The notes beneath the pieces were generated by a model that worked only from the letters and a program-made list of their open reading frames with translations, was not told the origin of the DNA and did no database searches. The translations under genes were made by a program, and so were the position numbers. DNA of 64,000 bases from CAZPHU01 sp964586285 (lineage in GTDB: Bacteria; Fibrobacterota; Chitinivibrionia; Chitinivibrionales; CAYFVL01): assembly GCA_964586285.1 (NCBI GenBank), contig CAZPHU010000002.1:1-64000 (forward strand), in the 5' to 3' direction. Numbering within the stretch: the first letter of the stretch is position 1; every line of letters begins with the position of its first letter. Below are positions 63,317 to 64,000 of the stretch, in pieces.

Positions 63317-64000
63317 CTACCCCTTTTCAAAAGCATTTTTTACCCCGGTGAGCAGCTCGGGGAGAAAGTAAGGTTTGCGGATGAAATTATAGCCGCTGAC
63401 TTCTATCTGTCTTAATTGTGCTTTTTGGTCTGGGTATCCGCTGGTAAGAAGAACTTTTATAGATTGATTAATTTGTACAAATCGATTGATCAGATCAAAT
63501 CCTGACATGTCGGGAAGAACAACATCCGACAATACCATGTCGAATTTATTCTCGTGCGCCGTAAATTTCTTTTGGGCTTCTTGTGCACTTCCAGCCGCGA
63601 CTACCCTGTAGCCGTACTCGATCAAGGCTCGTCGTGCAAACTTGCGAACAGACTCTTCGTCTTCGATGAGCAAAATGCATTCACCATTTCCCATTAATCG
63701 CTCAAAATCATATTTTTTGTGTTCGCAACACTGATCTTTAACCCTGAAGCTTGGCAAAAAAATTGAAAATTCGGTTCCGCTATTCGGTTTGCTTTCGATT
63801 TGAATCCACCCTCCATGCTGTTTGATTATTCCATGAACAACCGATAATCCAAGGCCGGTTCCTTTTCCATTCTCCTTTGTGCTGAAAAATGGTTCGAATA
63901 TTTTTGAGGTTATGGATGGATCCATCCCAGTGCCGGTGTCCTTGAACGTCAGACAAACCATTTCTCCCCCTCTAGCACCAGGGTAATTTCGGCACTCTTT
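63317..64000 (-). CDS. hybrid histidine kinase, C-terminal part (cut by window edge)
   Basis: The frame runs without stop to the right edge of the window, so the N-terminal part is missing. The visible segment starts inside the GHKL ATPase domain (FKDTGTGMDPSI and GKGTGLGLSVVHGIIKQHGG). It continues into a C-terminal receiver with LIEDEESVRK, phospho-acceptor Asp in VLSDVVLPDMSG, the switch LLTSGYP and FIRKPYF. This layout matches the AHDFNN-type hybrid kinases seen elsewhere in the window. The methionine at 63961 is internal. Confidence 0.93.
   Translation of the reverse strand, partial: KECRNYPGARGGEMVCLTFKDTGTGMDPSITSKIFEPFFSTKENGKGTGLGLSVVHGIIKQHGGWIQIESKPNSGTEFSIFLPSFRVKDQCCEHKKYDFERLMGNGECILLIEDEESVRKFARRALIEYGYRVVAAGSAQEAQKKFTAHENKFDMVLSDVVLPDMSGFDLINRFVQINQSIKVLLTSGYPDQKAQLRQIEVSGYNFIRKPYFLPELLTGVKNAFEKG

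Noticed and set aside
1..64000. CRISPR array, prophage, insertion sequence or rRNA
   Set aside because: I saw no regular spaced repeats, transposase or integrase motifs, terminal inverted repeats with target duplications, or rRNA sequence anywhere in the window.

Overview
The window reads as a chromosomal segment of a Gram-negative bacterium, probably of the FCB superphylum. Supporting signs are the split glycine decarboxylase (gcvPA/gcvPB), a topoisomerase I with Toprim C-terminal repeats instead of zinc ribbons, a family B DNA polymerase, RNase HIII, a ~645-residue aconitase, and two large secreted proteins that end in FlgD/T9SS-like carboxy-terminal sandwiches. The secreted GH8 glycoside hydrolase would suit a polysaccharide degrader such as a Fibrobacterota (Chitinispirillia-like) lineage. 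That placement is inference; there is no rRNA here. Base composition looks moderate (about 42-46% GC by eye), except for a clearly GC-richer stretch at about 9.9-13.8 kb. There is no insertion sequence, prophage, CRISPR array or rRNA.

Layout. 1-110: the 3' half of tRNA-Pro(CGG) and a terminator. 167-6980: a tightly packed plus-strand run: a creatininase-like protein without metal ligands, an M16 peptidase pair, folK, a deoxynucleoside kinase, panC and a GH13 enzyme that appears to start at a CTG overlapping the panC stop. 7.2-7.6 kb: a candidate Cys-rich peptide followed by a Nif11-type small protein. 7.9-13.8 kb (minus): a 1992-residue modular GH8 protein. 14.3-19.0 kb: a Nudix protein, a DUF1189-like membrane protein with a coupled unknown, and a hybrid histidine kinase. 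19.3-29.1 kb (minus): an SH3-like secreted protein, the glycine cleavage operon (gcvT-gcvH-gcvPA-gcvPB) behind a LacI-like protein without a DNA-binding domain, a lipoprotein esterase and ComEC. 29.2-36.8 kb (plus): a receiver-GHKL protein, an RluA-type pseudouridine synthase, a hybrid kinase, topA and an AsmA-like protein. 36.9-39.8 kb (minus): polB and an adenylate-kinase-like protein.

40.0-47.3 kb (plus): cell-envelope genes (coiled coil, M23 peptidase, GT9, small exported protein, thioredoxin, B12 radical SAM, GT2), then a lipoprotein and a leucine-rich-repeat protein. 47.4-52.3 kb (minus): DUF1854 plus an ABC exporter, serS and a nitroreductase. 52.7-56.9 kb (plus): rnhC, a TPR/cold-shock fusion, an unknown helical protein and a divergent ispF. 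57.0-59.9 kb (minus): a secreted metalloprotease and a TPR protein. 60.4-63.1 kb (plus): a Dabb protein and aconitase. 63.3-64.0 kb (minus): the C-terminal part of another hybrid kinase, cut by the window edge.

Many neighbours are translationally coupled through 4-base ATGA overlaps, and the two-component kinases are orphans. The most intriguing spot is 7.2-7.6 kb. A run of four cysteines (CGACSSCSSC) is encoded directly upstream of a Nif11-domain gene, in a place where normal gene calling sees nothing, and a one-base frame change would join it to a leader-like N-terminus. It resembles a ribosomal natural-product precursor, but no modifying enzyme is adjacent, so this stays a hypothesis.
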